From NCBI GenBank assembly GCA_947493255.1, contig CANLQK010000005.1, positions 186,001 through 250,000 on the forward strand: DNA of 64,000 nt. The letters are read 5' to 3'. How positions within the stretch are numbered: position 1 is the first letter of the stretch; each line of letters opens with the position of its first letter. Positions 1-9,038 of the stretch are shown in pieces. Origin of the DNA: an uncultured Paracoccaceae bacterium. GTDB taxonomy: Bacteria > Pseudomonadota > Alphaproteobacteria > Rhodobacterales > Rhodobacteraceae. Below the pieces are notes generated by a model. It did not search any database and was not told where the DNA came from. It was given only the letters and a program-made list of their open reading frames with translations. The position numbers were made by a program, and so were the translations under genes.

Positions 1-359
1 CCGTATTACGCAGAATGCCCGAACGCCCTTATCTGGCCGAATGCAATAGGTTCGCAAGTTGGACCCATGACACCGCCAAAAAATTGCTCACCCATGAGGA
101 TGAACGCGAAGTTTCATTAACCACGAGTGAGAACCGGTTGCTGACGGTGTTCTTGCAAAACCCCAATACGGTCCTCAGCCGCGCGAGCTTGTTAGATCTG
201 ACGGCGGGACGCGCCGAGAAGGCCTTTGACCGCACAATCGACAATCAGATCGGGCGGCTACGCAAGAAAATCGAGGATGATCCCAAAGCGCCCAAACTGT
301 TGATCACTGAGCGTGGAGGTGGGTACGTTTTGGCCGTCGAAACGGTGGTGCCGTGTTGA
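1..359 (+). CDS. OmpR/PhoB-family response regulator, C-terminal part (5' end outside window)
   Basis: The frame is open from the first bases of the window, so this is the 3' part of a longer gene. The visible part is a winged-helix (trans_reg_C) DNA-binding domain: it contains LTTSENRLL, then RTIDNQIGRLRKKIEDDP and the closing GGGYVLA hairpin typical of OmpR/PhoB regulators. The receiver domain with the phospho-accepting Asp lies upstream and cannot be seen. The stop codon overlaps the GTG start of a histidine kinase by 7 nt, so the two form a translationally coupled two-component pair. The signal it responds to cannot be read from the sequence. Confidence 0.9.
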   Translation, partial: VLRRMPERPYLAECNRFASWTHDTAKKLLTHEDEREVSLTTSENRLLTVFLQNPNTVLSRASLLDLTAGRAEKAFDRTIDNQIGRLRKKIEDDPKAPKLLITERGGGYVLAVETVVPC

Positions 360-1690
360 AAAGGCTCCCGCTCGCGACCCAACTTTTGGTGCTACTGAGC
401 CTCGCGATGAGCATTGCATTCATCGGAGCACTGGTTGTGACGGTCCTTGCCCAACGCTCCAATGACGAAAACGCGCGCGATACGCTTGTCACCAACCGCA
501 TCGAAGAGCTGGTCCTGACGCTCAGCGCGCTTGCCCCCGAAAGTCAGACCGAATTTGCAGCGGATGCATCAAACAGAGTGACCACGATAAAAATCGCTGC
601 CGATCCGTCCGTCTTACGTACGTCCGCCGATGACAGGTCCCGAGAGTTGGCCGCGCGCATTGCTCAGGACCTCGGGCAAAGTGATGTTCGCGTATCAATC
701 TTGTCCAGAGCGGAACCAAGCCTGCCCGAGGATTCACGCAATTTCGGGCTCAATCGCGAGGTTGTTTTGGTGTCTTTACAACTGGCGGATAATCGTTGGT
801 TGAACTTCTCAGGTCGGGAGCCTCTCAGCTGGCACACTAATGGGCAACTTGGGTACCTGCTGTCCGTCTATGCTTGTTCCTTGATTATTGTTCTGGGCGC
901 TGTTTGGATTTTCCTGCGCAAGACAATTTACCCCATCGAAGAACTGGCGGTTGCTGCCCAAAAATCTGCAAAGGGCGACCGCTCTGCCCGTGTCCGCGAG
1001 GCAGGTCCGTTTGAATTTCAACAAGCGGCCAAAGCCTTCAACACCATGCAGGAACGCATTTCGCAATTCGATGCGGAACGCACTCGCACGATTGCCGCGG
1101 TCGGCCATGATTTGCGAACGCCGCTCACTAGCTTGCGTATTAGGGCGGAAATGATCGAAGGCGAATTGCGAGATCCGATGATTGAGACGCTCGACGAGGT
1201 CGCCGCAATGGCGGACGGTTTGGTGTCCTATGCCCGCATGGGGCAGTCAGAAAACCTTACGCAAACAGTATCATTGAAAGATCTTCTCACGAAGCTCTGT
1301 ACGGAATTGGATGTTCCGTTTCACGCCACGGCTGATCCCGTCATCACCGCGGGGCCGGTAAGCTTTAGCCGCGCGATCCGTAACTTGGTAGAGAATGCGC
1401 TCGCCTATGCCGGCCAGGCCGAGGTCACGCTGTTCGTTCGCACGGGCAAAGCGGTCATCACAGTTGACGACGAGGGCCCCGGCATTGAACCAAAACTACT
1501 TTCAACAATCTTCGAACCTTTTGTGCGCGGAGAAGCGAGCCGCAGCAGAGAGACCGGAGGGGCTGGGCTGGGCCTCTCTATCGCACGGGAAATTATTGTG
1601 GCCCATGGCGGTGAACTCAGCGTAATCAATAAACCGAATCGCGGCCTTGCGGCGCTGGTTGAGATGCCAAACCTCAGCTCAAAGCGCTGA
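353..1690 (+). CDS. Sensor histidine kinase (EnvZ-like, HAMP-containing)
   Basis: This 445-residue inner-membrane kinase should phosphorylate the regulator encoded just upstream. TM1 lies at about residues 9-33, a periplasmic sensor region at 34-165, TM2 at 166-188, a HAMP linker at about 190-240, and a dimerisation/phospho-acceptor domain around GHDLRTPLTSLR with His252. The C-terminal ATPase domain shows the N box (NLVENALAYA), G1 (DDEGPGI), F (FEPFVRG) and G2 (GAGLGLSI). The start is a GTG inside the end of the regulator gene; a TTG follows immediately and is an alternative. The periplasmic sequence is not distinctive, so the ligand is unknown. Confidence 0.93.
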   Translation: MLKRLPLATQLLVLLSLAMSIAFIGALVVTVLAQRSNDENARDTLVTNRIEELVLTLSALAPESQTEFAADASNRVTTIKIAADPSVLRTSADDRSRELAARIAQDLGQSDVRVSILSRAEPSLPEDSRNFGLNREVVLVSLQLADNRWLNFSGREPLSWHTNGQLGYLLSVYACSLIIVLGAVWIFLRKTIYPIEELAVAAQKSAKGDRSARVREAGPFEFQQAAKAFNTMQERISQFDAERTRTIAAVGHDLRTPLTSLRIRAEMIEGELRDPMIETLDEVAAMADGLVSYARMGQSENLTQTVSLKDLLTKLCTELDVPFHATADPVITAGPVSFSRAIRNLVENALAYAGQAEVTLFVRTGKAVITVDDEGPGIEPKLLSTIFEPFVRGEASRSRETGGAGLGLSIAREIIVAHGGELSVINKPNRGLAALVEMPNLSSKR

Positions 1691-1850
1691 CACAAAAGTA
1701 GAGCCACGCTTTTGAGCAATCAGGGTTAAGGTTGGGCGGTCGTTCAACTGTCAGGCGATCTAGTACTGGGAGGCATCAAAACTCACCGAAGAAGCGAGAA
1801 TTCCTGTCAATAAACAGTACAAACTACATGTCTTCTTACGAGGAGGAATG

Positions 1851-1926
1851 TGGTGAGCCGTGATGGGTTCGAACCATCGACCTACTGATTAAAAGTCAGT
1901 TGCTCTACCAACTGAGCTAACGGCCC
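1851..1926 (-). tRNA. tRNA-Lys (anticodon UUU)
   Basis: The minus strand folds into a cloverleaf of 76 nt. The 7-bp acceptor stem starts with GGGCCGT, the D-loop carries AGCTCAGTTGGTAGAGC, the anticodon loop is CTTTTAA (anticodon TTT), the T-arm carries GGTTCGAACC, and CCA is encoded at the 3' end. No protein gene is directly attached on this strand. Confidence 0.97.
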
Positions 1927-1936
1927 ACGAGGGGTG

Positions 1937-1965
1937 CATTTAGAAACCAACCGCCGAAGGGTCAA
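1937..1965 (-). promoter_or_regulatory. Sigma-70 type promoter of tRNA-Lys
   Basis: On the minus strand TTGACC (1965-1960) is followed after exactly 17 nt by TAAATG (1942-1937), about 11 nt before the tRNA 5' end. The spacing and hexamers match a housekeeping promoter, and the same design (TTGAC-N17-TAAA) lies before tRNA-Leu elsewhere in the window. Confidence 0.7.
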
Positions 1966-2022
1966 CCCCTAAATCGCGACATTATCTGGATTCATGTGAA
2001 AGCCTCGCCTATATGGCGCTTC

Positions 2023-2841
2023 ATGACACAAATTTATTCATCTTCCGGCGTGCCATTTATGAAAATGCACGGTCTTGGCAACGATTTCGTGGTGATCGAC
2101 GAACGCGATGGAATCACGCGCGTGGATGAAGCCTTGGTTATGGCCATGGCCGACCGTCACCGCGGCGTCGGCTATGACCAATTGGCCGTGTTGACCAAAC
2201 GTGGAAATGCCGATGTGCATTTGACGTTTTATAACAGCGATGGAAGCATTGCCGCGGCCTGTGGGAACGCCACCCGTTGTATAGCTCGCCACATCATTGA
2301 AGAAAGCGGCAAAACCGAACTCGTCATAACAACCGACCGCGGCACGCTGCTGGCCCGCGATGCAGGCAACGGCCTCACATCTGTGAACATGGGTGAACCG
2401 ATTCACGATTGGCAGGCGATTCCTTTGGCCAACGATGTTGATATCGACGCTCTGCCTATTGATGGCGCCCCTTTAGCCACCGGCATGGGCAACCCGCACT
2501 GCACCTTCTTTGTAGACGATGCGGACGCGATCGACCTCGAGGCACGCGGTGCAGAGATTGAACACCATCCGCTTTACCCTGAACGCACCAACGTACAGTT
2601 CGCCCATGTTGTCGGCGAAAACCACCTGCGCATGCGCGTCTGGGAACGGGGCGTTGGCGTCACGCTGGCCTCTGGCTCTTCATCCTGCGCCACGGCTGTG
2701 GCCGCCCACCGTAAAGGTCTGACAGGCCGCACAGTCCGCATTGATCTGGACGGTGGCACAATCCACATCGATTGGCGGGATGACGGTGTTTGGATGACCG
2801 GCCCCACTGCCCATGTGTTCAGCGCAGTGTGGCACGGATGA
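2023..2841 (+). CDS. dapF: Diaminopimelate epimerase
   Basis: DapF interconverts LL- and meso-diaminopimelate for lysine and peptidoglycan synthesis. The protein has the family start MKMHGLGNDFVV, the first active-site loop AACGNATRC and NMG and GMGNPHC motifs. The second catalytic loop, normally ACGSG-CA, reads LASGSSSCAT, so the expected catalytic Cys is Ser here (codon tct). The start is uncertain: GTG 1996, ATG 2023 and ATG 2059 are in frame. I chose 2023 because relatives carry a short leader before PFMKMHG. All three starts have weak ribosome binding sites. The stop overlaps the mtaB start (ATGA). Confidence 0.93.
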   Translation: MTQIYSSSGVPFMKMHGLGNDFVVIDERDGITRVDEALVMAMADRHRGVGYDQLAVLTKRGNADVHLTFYNSDGSIAAACGNATRCIARHIIEESGKTELVITTDRGTLLARDAGNGLTSVNMGEPIHDWQAIPLANDVDIDALPIDGAPLATGMGNPHCTFFVDDADAIDLEARGAEIEHHPLYPERTNVQFAHVVGENHLRMRVWERGVGVTLASGSSSCATAVAAHRKGLTGRTVRIDLDGGTIHIDWRDDGVWMTGPTAHVFSAVWHG

Positions 2842-4091
2842 GCGCGCCTAAATTCACCACCCTTGGTTGCCGCCTTAACGCCTATGAAACCGAAGCGATG
2901 AAGGAACTCGCAGCGCAGGCAGGCGTGCGCGATGCCGTGGTCGTAAACACCTGCGCCGTCACCGCCGAGGCCGTGCGCAAAGCCAAAAAAGAAATCCGCA
3001 AACTGCGCCGCGAAAACCCTGATGCGCCACTGATCGTCACAGGCTGCGCCGCGCAAACCGAACCGGAAACCTTCATCGCGATGCCTGAGGTGACAAAGGT
3101 CATCGGCAACACGGAAAAGATGCAGGCGAACACATGGGAAGGCATGGCGCCTGACCTGATCGGCACAACCGAACCGGTGCAGGTTGATGACATCATGTCC
3201 GTCACTGAAACCGCCGGTCACCTGATCGACGGTTTCGGCACCCGCTCGCGCGCCTATGTGCAGGTCCAGAACGGCTGCGATCACCGTTGCACGTTTTGCA
3301 TCATTCCCTATGGCCGCGGCAATTCCCGATCTGTGCCCGCTGGCGTCGTCGTCGATCAAATCAAACGGCTGGTGGACAAAGGCTATAACGAAGTCGTCCT
3401 AACGGGCGTTGACCTCACCTCATGGGGCGCTGACCTTCCGGCAGAGCCAAAACTCGGCGATCTGGTCATGCGCATCCTCAAACTGGTGCCCGATCTGCCG
3501 CGCCTGCGGATCAGCTCTATCGATTCCATCGAGGTTGATGAAAACCTGATGCAGGCCATCGCAACCGAACCACGCCTGATGCCGCACCTACACCTCTCAC
3601 TCCAACACGGCGACGACCTCATCCTCAAACGTATGAAACGGCGCCACTTGCGTGACGACGCGATCCGCTTTTCTGAGGAGGCCCGCAAGCTGCGCCCCGA
3701 CATGACGTTCGGCGCGGACATCATCGCGGGCTTCCCGACAGAAACCGAAGAAGCATTCCAGAACTCGCTCAAACTGGTCGATGACTGTGCCCTCACATGG
3801 CTGCACGTCTTCCCATATTCGCCCCGCCAAGGCACACCCGCCGCACGCATGCCTGCCGTGAATGGCAAAGACATCAAAGCACGCGCCGCACGCCTCCGCG
3901 CTGCTGGTGACGATGCCGTCGCCAAACATCTGTCCGCGCAATTAGGCCAGACCCATCACATCTTGATGGAAAACCCCCGTATGGGCCGCACAGAACAATT
4001 CACCGAAGTCACCTTTGATACCGACCAACCCGAATCCCAGATCGTGACCGCCAAGATCATCGGCGTGTCCGGCCAACAATTGACCGCCTAA
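2838..4091 (+). CDS. mtaB: tRNA (N6-threonylcarbamoyladenosine37-C2)-methylthiotransferase MtaB
   Basis: This 417-residue radical-SAM enzyme should convert t6A37 to ms2t6A37 in tRNAs. The N-terminal UPF0004 domain has three cluster cysteines, Cys11 (GCRLN), Cys39 (NTCAV) and Cys70 (TGCAAQ). The radical-SAM CxxxCxxC motif is Cys147/151/154 (GCDHRCTFC), and the C-terminus is TRAM-like. The start ATG overlaps the dapF stop, which implies translational coupling. MiaB was considered, but the sequence AETEAM/CRLN and NTCAVTAEA is of the MtaB type. Confidence 0.92.
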   Translation: MSAPKFTTLGCRLNAYETEAMKELAAQAGVRDAVVVNTCAVTAEAVRKAKKEIRKLRRENPDAPLIVTGCAAQTEPETFIAMPEVTKVIGNTEKMQANTWEGMAPDLIGTTEPVQVDDIMSVTETAGHLIDGFGTRSRAYVQVQNGCDHRCTFCIIPYGRGNSRSVPAGVVVDQIKRLVDKGYNEVVLTGVDLTSWGADLPAEPKLGDLVMRILKLVPDLPRLRISSIDSIEVDENLMQAIATEPRLMPHLHLSLQHGDDLILKRMKRRHLRDDAIRFSEEARKLRPDMTFGADIIAGFPTETEEAFQNSLKLVDDCALTWLHVFPYSPRQGTPAARMPAVNGKDIKARAARLRAAGDDAVAKHLSAQLGQTHHILMENPRMGRTEQFTEVTFDTDQPESQIVTAKIIGVSGQQLTA

Positions 4092-4092
4092 C

Positions 4093-4719
4093 ATGACGCC
4101 AATCCTCTATTCCTTTCGCCGCTGCCCCTACGCCATGCGTGCGCGCCTTGGGCTTGCCAGTGCTGGTATCACCGTGCATCTGCGTGAAATCGTGTTGCGC
4201 AACAAACCTGCGGAAATGACCGAGGCCTCGCCAAAGGCCACGGTGCCTGTTTTGATCACCGACAAAGTCATCGATGAATCCTTCGACATCATGAATTGGG
4301 CGCTGGCCCAATCCGACCCCGAAGGCTTGTTGGATTTGATGACCGATGCAGCCCACGCCCTGATCACAGAATCCGACGGCCCGTTCAAAACCGCACTCGA
4401 CCTTACCAAATACGCCGTGCGCCACCCCGAAGCGGACCCAAATGAAAGCCGTGCGACTGCCGCCCAGTTCATTGCAAAACTGGACGCACAACTCGGCGAA
4501 AAACCTTGGCTGTTTGGCGCACGTCCCTGTCTGGCCGACCTTGCGATTTTGCCGTTTGTCCGCCAGTTCGCCCACACCGATATCGATTGGTGGGATTCAC
4601 AGCCCTACCCCAATGCCCAACGTTGGTTGGCCGCATTCAAAGCGTCTGATCGATTTGCCGCCATCATGACGAAATACACACCATGGAAAGCCGGCGATGA
4701 CGCCGTTATCTTCCCCTAA
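4093..4719 (+). CDS. Glutathione S-transferase family protein
   Basis: This 208-residue protein has an N-terminal thioredoxin-fold GST domain with RRCPYAMRARL at about residues 9-19, where a redox Cys sits in a CPYA motif, a TVPVL cis-proline segment and a DESFDIM glutathione-contact segment. An all-helical C-terminal domain follows. It starts 1 nt after the mtaB stop, so it closes the dapF-mtaB operon. The substrate is unknown. The CPYA motif resembles glutaredoxin-like or omega-like GSTs that use Cys rather than Ser or Tyr. Confidence 0.85.
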   Translation: MTPILYSFRRCPYAMRARLGLASAGITVHLREIVLRNKPAEMTEASPKATVPVLITDKVIDESFDIMNWALAQSDPEGLLDLMTDAAHALITESDGPFKTALDLTKYAVRHPEADPNESRATAAQFIAKLDAQLGEKPWLFGARPCLADLAILPFVRQFAHTDIDWWDSQPYPNAQRWLAAFKASDRFAAIMTKYTPWKAGDDAVIFP

Positions 4720-4777
4720 ACGGGCACTCTTAGGGCGCCCTCTTTTCGTCTGAACAATTGTATCAATGACAATTAAT

Positions 4778-4803
4778 GATGCCAGATTTTCAAAGTTGGC
4801 ATC
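4778..4803. promoter_or_regulatory. Inverted repeat upstream of the PaiB-like gene
   Basis: GATGCCA at 4778-4784 and TGGCATC at 4797-4803 form a perfect 7-bp inverted repeat with a 12-nt AT-rich centre, 44 nt before the PaiB-like start codon. No T-run follows on the plus strand, so an operator is likelier than a terminator. The binding protein is unknown; PaiB-like autoregulation is one guess. Confidence 0.35.
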
Positions 4804-4846
4804 TAAGTTCACTGCACGCACTTTCGTGACAATGGACTGAATTGAT

Positions 4847-5464
4847 ATGCACCCCAATCAAACCTACCGCCGCACGCCGCAAGACCGCGCAATCGCATTC
4901 GTCCGCGACCGCGCATTTGGCCAACTCACGATGAACAGCCCTGATGGGATGCTCGCGTCGCATGTTCCTGTACTGTTGTCTGACGATGCCAAGACCCTTG
5001 ATCTGCACCTTGTCCGCTCGAACCCGATTCTGCGCACGTTGGGCGCGCCACAACCCATCTTGCTGTCAATCACCGGCCCCGATGGGTACGTCTCGCCCGA
5101 TTGGTATGGCGTCGATGATCAGGTCCCAACATGGAACTACGTTGCTGTCCACATACGTGGCACAATAGAAAAGCTCGACCAATCAAAGATTCGCGATGTG
5201 CTTGACCGTCAATCGGCGCATTTCGAAACGCAGCTTCCTAAAACACCCTGGACCACGGCCAAGATGACACCAGAAGTGTTGGAAAAGATGATGCGGCAAA
5301 TTGTACCGTGCCGCATTACGATTGCAGACATCCAATCCACCTTTAAACTGAACCAGAACAAACCCGACGACGTGCGCCTGCAAGCCGCCGACGGAATGGA
5401 AACATCAGGTATTGGTGTTGAAACAACCAACCTTGCCGCGCTTATGCGCAACCCACCGGAGTAA
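4847..5464 (+). CDS. PaiB-type FMN-binding negative transcriptional regulator family protein
   Basis: The 205-residue protein has the PaiB fold signatures: FVRDRAFGQL, ASHVPVLL, the central YVSPDWYG followed by VPTWNYVAVHIRGT, and a C-terminal TFKLNQNK. Bacillus PaiB was described as a repressor of sporulation and protease genes, and the fold is a split-barrel flavin-binding one. Whether the protein here regulates transcription or is a flavin enzyme cannot be told. It forms a pair with the following GST, 4 nt downstream. Confidence 0.85.
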   Translation: MHPNQTYRRTPQDRAIAFVRDRAFGQLTMNSPDGMLASHVPVLLSDDAKTLDLHLVRSNPILRTLGAPQPILLSITGPDGYVSPDWYGVDDQVPTWNYVAVHIRGTIEKLDQSKIRDVLDRQSAHFETQLPKTPWTTAKMTPEVLEKMMRQIVPCRITIADIQSTFKLNQNKPDDVRLQAADGMETSGIGVETTNLAALMRNPPE

Positions 5465-5468
5465 GCTC

Positions 5469-6071
5469 ATGAAACTCATCACATCCCCGCCTTCCCCATA
5501 CGCCCGCAAGATTCGCGTTCTTCTTCGTGAAACCGGCATGATTGATCGTGTTGAGGAACTGGATGTCGCAACTTCACCGATGGATTCTGCAGCCGATGCT
5601 CTTGCTGGTAACCCAACTGGGAAAATCCCGTCGCTGCTGCGCGAAGACGGCCCTTCTATCTACGACAGTCGCGTAATTTCCCGTTATCTCAATGATATAG
5701 GCGACTGTGGCCTATATCCGGAACGTTCGCTCTACGAGATCCTGACCCTTGAAGCGACAGCAGACGCGATCATGGATGCAACGGTGGGTATGGTATATGA
5801 GACACGCCTGCGACCAGAAGCCCAACAAAGCCCTGAATGGCTAGATGCCCAATGGGGTAAGGCTGAACGGGCCATTTCGGCCATCAATAGCCGTTGGATG
5901 AGCCACTTAAACGGCCCCTTGAATGCCGCTCAAATCGCAACATCTTGTGCCTTAGCCTACCTAGATCTACGACATGACGCGCGCGGCTGGCGGGTTGGCC
6001 ATGAGGCGCTATCAGCATGGCAAGCCGAATTCGCAGCCCGCCCGTCCATGCAGGCAACAGACCCGTCATAG
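5469..6071 (+). CDS. Glutathione S-transferase family protein
   Basis: This 200-residue GST has the N-terminal segment TSPPSPYARKIRVLLRE, with a serine at the catalytic position, then GKIPSLL and a DSRVISRYL glutathione-binding segment. The C-terminal helical domain is complete. The start ATG at 5469 follows the ribosome site GGAGTAAG, which overlaps the end of the PaiB-like gene, so the two are co-translated. It resembles YibF-like GSTs. The substrate is unknown, and it is only distantly related to the GSTs at 4093 and 35805. Confidence 0.87.
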   Translation: MKLITSPPSPYARKIRVLLRETGMIDRVEELDVATSPMDSAADALAGNPTGKIPSLLREDGPSIYDSRVISRYLNDIGDCGLYPERSLYEILTLEATADAIMDATVGMVYETRLRPEAQQSPEWLDAQWGKAERAISAINSRWMSHLNGPLNAAQIATSCALAYLDLRHDARGWRVGHEALSAWQAEFAARPSMQATDPS

Positions 6072-6221
6072 GGGGCCAATCGCCGCAGTTTGAAAATTGC
6101 AGCGGAATGATACTGGACGCGAAACGCCCATGAAGTTAGACACCGCTCTAATTGAGTGCTCCTTTCGGGGGCTTTCATGCTATGGGACGGGCAAATGCCC
6201 CCGAAATTCGGAGTTGAAAAG

Positions 6222-6806
6222 GTGTCAAACCCAGAAGACCATCAAGGTACACGCCGAGACTTCATCTATTACGCCACCGCTGGCGCAGGTGCAGTCGTCA
6301 CAGGGGCCGCCGTCTGGCCTCTGGTTAATCAAATGAACCCTTCTGCGGACGTTCTGGCGCTTGCGTCAATTCGCGTTCCTGTCGAAGGCGTCGAGCCAGG
6401 CACACAACTTACCGTGTTGTGGCAAGGTAAACCTGTTTTTATTCGCCACCGCACTGGTGCCGAAATTCAAGAGGCAAAGGCGCAAGACGCTGAGGCCGAT
6501 ACATTCATCGACAGCCTCGCTCGAAACGAAAACCTGCCGGAAACCGCAGATGCGCTTGATGAAAACCGCGTGATGCCATCGCCCGAAGGCGAAGGCGACG
6601 GCGCATGGATTGTTCAAATGGGTGTGTGTACGCACCTTGGCTGCGTTCCACTTGGCGACGGAGCTGGCGACTTTGGCGGTTGGTTCTGCCCATGTCACGG
6701 GTCGCACTACGACCTTGCTGGCCGTATCCGTAAAGGTCCTGCACCACAGAACCTCGACATTCCACCGGCCCGCTGGGTCGACGCAACAACAATCGAACTG
6801 GGTTAA
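6222..6806 (+). CDS. petA: Ubiquinol-cytochrome c reductase iron-sulfur (Rieske) subunit
   Basis: PetA carries the [2Fe-2S] cluster of the cytochrome bc1 complex and moves electrons from ubiquinol to cytochrome c1. The protein (194 residues) begins with a Tat-type anchor, [12 protein letters not shown], and a TM helix at about residues 15-38. The cluster motifs are GVCTHLGC and CPCHGSHYD, and the C-terminus is RIRKGPAP. I chose the GTG at 6222, with AAAAGG just before it, because it gives the family start [14 protein letters not shown]; upstream ATGs would add an unrelated extension. First gene of petABC. Confidence 0.96.
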   Translation: MSNPEDHQGTRRDFIYYATAGAGAVVTGAAVWPLVNQMNPSADVLALASIRVPVEGVEPGTQLTVLWQGKPVFIRHRTGAEIQEAKAQDAEADTFIDSLARNENLPETADALDENRVMPSPEGEGDGAWIVQMGVCTHLGCVPLGDGAGDFGGWFCPCHGSHYDLAGRIRKGPAPQNLDIPPARWVDATTIELG

Positions 6807-6817
6807 GGAGAAGACAC

Positions 6818-8161
6818 ATGGGTGGCATTCCCCACGACCATTACGAACCCAAGTCCGGCATTGAAAAATGGGTAGACAGCCGTCTGCCGGTTATCGGACT
6901 TCTGTACGACACATTGATGATCCCCACACCAAAGAACCTGAACTGGATGTGGATCTGGGGCATCGTTTTGACATTCACATTGGCATTGCAGATCGCGACC
7001 GGTGTTGTGTTGGTTATGCACTATACGCCACACGTTGATATGGCGTTCGCATCCGTTGAACACATCATGCGTGACGTGAACGGCGGCCACATGATCCGCT
7101 ACTTCCACATGAACGGCGCGTCGTTATTCTTCGTGGCTGTTTACGCGCACATGTTCCGTGGCCTGTACTACGGTTCATACAAAGCACCGCGTGAAATCAC
7201 ATGGATCATCGGCATGCTGATCTTCCTGTTGATGATGGGCACTGCGTTCATGGGCTACGTTTTGCCTTGGGGCCAAATGTCGTTCCACGGTACGGCTGTT
7301 ATCACTGGCCTGTTCGGCGCGATCCCATTCATCGGAGAAAGCGTTCAGACATGGCTTCTTGGTGCATCAGCTGTTGGTCAGCCTGCGCTGAACCGCTTCT
7401 TCTCGCTCCACTACCTGCTGCCGTTCGTAATTGCCGGTCTGGTTATCGTCCACATCTGGGCGTTCCACACCACAGGCAACAACAACCCAACAGGTGTTGA
7501 AGTACGTCGCACATCCAAAGCCGAAGCTGAGAAAGACACACTGCCGTTCTGGCCATACTTCGTGATCAAAGATCTGTTCGCGCTGGCCGTTATTCTGGCT
7601 GTCTTCATGGCGGTTGTTGGCTTCATGCCAAACTACCTTGGCCACCCAGACAACTACGTCGAAGCGAACGCGTTGGTCACACCTTCGCACATCGTCCCTG
7701 AATGGTACTTCTTGCCATTCTACGCGATCCTGCGTGCCTTCGATAACACCGTTTGGGTCGTTATCTTCGCGGAATGGATTTCCTTCGGCATCATCGATGC
7801 GAAATTCTTCGGTGTTCTGGCCATGTTTGGCGCGATCGCAGTTATGGCTCTGGTGCCTTGGCTCGATACATCATCTGTACGCTCCGGTCGTTACCGTCCG
7901 ATGTTCAAATGGTGGTTCGCTGTTCTCGTCGTGGACTTCGTTGTCCTGATGTGGGCCGGCGCTATGCCAGCCGAAGGCATCTACCCGATCATCGCTTTGA
8001 TCGGCGCCACTTACTGGTTCGCCTATTTCCTCGTTATCCTGCCGCTGCTTGGCGTTATCGAAAAGCCGATGACACCACCTGCGACAATCGAGGATGATTT
8101 CAACGCCCACTACGGCTCCAAGGCTGCGTCCGGTTCTTCCGCCGCATCCCCGGCTGAGTGA
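6818..8161 (+). CDS. petB: Cytochrome b of the bc1 complex
   Basis: The 447-residue integral membrane subunit binds hemes bL and bH and forms the Qo and Qi quinol sites. It shows the alpha-proteobacterial start [16 protein letters not shown], eight TM helices, the loop [10 protein letters not shown] in helix C, and the Qo-site PEWY motif ([15 protein letters not shown]). The C-terminal tail is hydrophilic. A strong ribosome site TAAGGAG lies before the start, and the gap from petA is only 11 nt. Confidence 0.98.
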   Translation: MGGIPHDHYEPKSGIEKWVDSRLPVIGLLYDTLMIPTPKNLNWMWIWGIVLTFTLALQIATGVVLVMHYTPHVDMAFASVEHIMRDVNGGHMIRYFHMNGASLFFVAVYAHMFRGLYYGSYKAPREITWIIGMLIFLLMMGTAFMGYVLPWGQMSFHGTAVITGLFGAIPFIGESVQTWLLGASAVGQPALNRFFSLHYLLPFVIAGLVIVHIWAFHTTGNNNPTGVEVRRTSKAEAEKDTLPFWPYFVIKDLFALAVILAVFMAVVGFMPNYLGHPDNYVEANALVTPSHIVPEWYFLPFYAILRAFDNTVWVVIFAEWISFGIIDAKFFGVLAMFGAIAVMALVPWLDTSSVRSGRYRPMFKWWFAVLVVDFVVLMWAGAMPAEGIYPIIALIGATYWFAYFLVILPLLGVIEKPMTPPATIEDDFNAHYGSKAASGSSAASPAE

Positions 8162-8171
8162 GAAAGGACAA

Positions 8172-8984
8172 ATGAACATGTTCCGTAAACTCACCCTTAC
8201 CGCAGCAGTCGCCTTTGGCTTGGCCACGGGCTCTGCATTCGCCGCAGGCGATTCTGGACACGTCGAAAACATCGACTTTTCTTTCGATGGTCCATTCGGG
8301 TCGTACGATCAAAACCAGCTGCAGCGCGGCCTTCAGGTTTACACCGAAGTTTGCGCGGCCTGCCATGGTTTGAAGTTCGTTGCATTCCGCACATTGGCTG
8401 ACGAAGGTGGTCCACACCTTCCGGAAGAACAAATGCGGGCCTACGCTGAATTCTACGAAGTATTCGACCCTGCATTGTTTGACGGCGAAGGCGATTTCCG
8501 CCCCGCCACACCTGCGGATCACTTCCCAGAGGGTAACCTGTCTTCCGCACCTGACCTGAGCTTGATGGCAAAGGCACGTGCCGGTTTCCACGGCCCATAC
8601 GGCACAGGCATCAGCCAACTGATCAATGGTATCGGCGGCCCTGAGTACATCGCGTCTTTGCTAACCGGCTACACCGGTGAGGAAAAAACCGAAGCAGGTA
8701 CAACGTTGTATGAAAACACTGCCTTCCCAGGCGGCTGGATTTCCATGGCACCACCGCTTTATGATGGTCAGCTGGAATTCAACGACGGCCATGCAAACGA
8801 CATGCATCATGTTGCAGAAGACGTTGCTGCCTTCCTGATGTGGACAGCCGAACCAAAGATGATGGCGCGTAAACAGGCTGGTTTGACAGGTGTTATCTTC
8901 CTGACAGTCCTTTCTGTATTGCTGTACCTGACAAACAAACGTCTGTGGGCACCGCATAAAGCGGCTGCAAAACGCAAAGACTAA
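8172..8984 (+). CDS. petC: Cytochrome c1 of the bc1 complex
   Basis: PetC passes electrons from the Rieske protein to soluble or membrane cytochrome c. It has a Sec signal peptide (about residues 1-25, ending AFA-AGD), the heme attachment site CAACH (Cys61, Cys64, His65), a SMAPP segment with the probable axial Met, and a C-terminal anchor ending [13 protein letters not shown]. Two close ATGs, 8172 and 8178, are possible; AGAAAGGA lies just upstream. It ends the petABC operon. Confidence 0.97.
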   Translation: MNMFRKLTLTAAVAFGLATGSAFAAGDSGHVENIDFSFDGPFGSYDQNQLQRGLQVYTEVCAACHGLKFVAFRTLADEGGPHLPEEQMRAYAEFYEVFDPALFDGEGDFRPATPADHFPEGNLSSAPDLSLMAKARAGFHGPYGTGISQLINGIGGPEYIASLLTGYTGEEKTEAGTTLYENTAFPGGWISMAPPLYDGQLEFNDGHANDMHHVAEDVAAFLMWTAEPKMMARKQAGLTGVIFLTVLSVLLYLTNKRLWAPHKAAAKRKD

Positions 8985-9004
8985 GCGCCACACACACTCG
9001 AACG

Positions 9005-9034
9005 AAAGGCCCGCCAATATGGCGGGCCTTTTGC
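9005..9034. terminator. Intrinsic terminator after petABC
   Basis: AAGGCCCGCC and GGCGGGCCTT form a perfect 10-bp GC-rich stem with an AATAT loop, followed by TT on the plus strand and preceded by AAA. It lies between the convergent ends of petC and thiQ, so it may work in both directions. Confidence 0.88.
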
Positions 9035-9038
9035 GTTT

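Noticed and set aside
1692-1713. Small CAAAAG/CTTTTG hairpin after the histidine kinase gene
   Set aside because: The stem is short and AT-rich, with no T-run, so it is too weak to call a terminator.
2574-3359. Long minus-strand open frame over dapF and mtaB
   Set aside because: It is the antisense of two clearly real genes, has no recognisable protein motif and reflects codon bias.
6189-6201. GGGC-AAAT-GCCC hairpin just before petA
   Set aside because: Too short to judge and lacks a T-run; it may affect the petA leader but there is not enough support.
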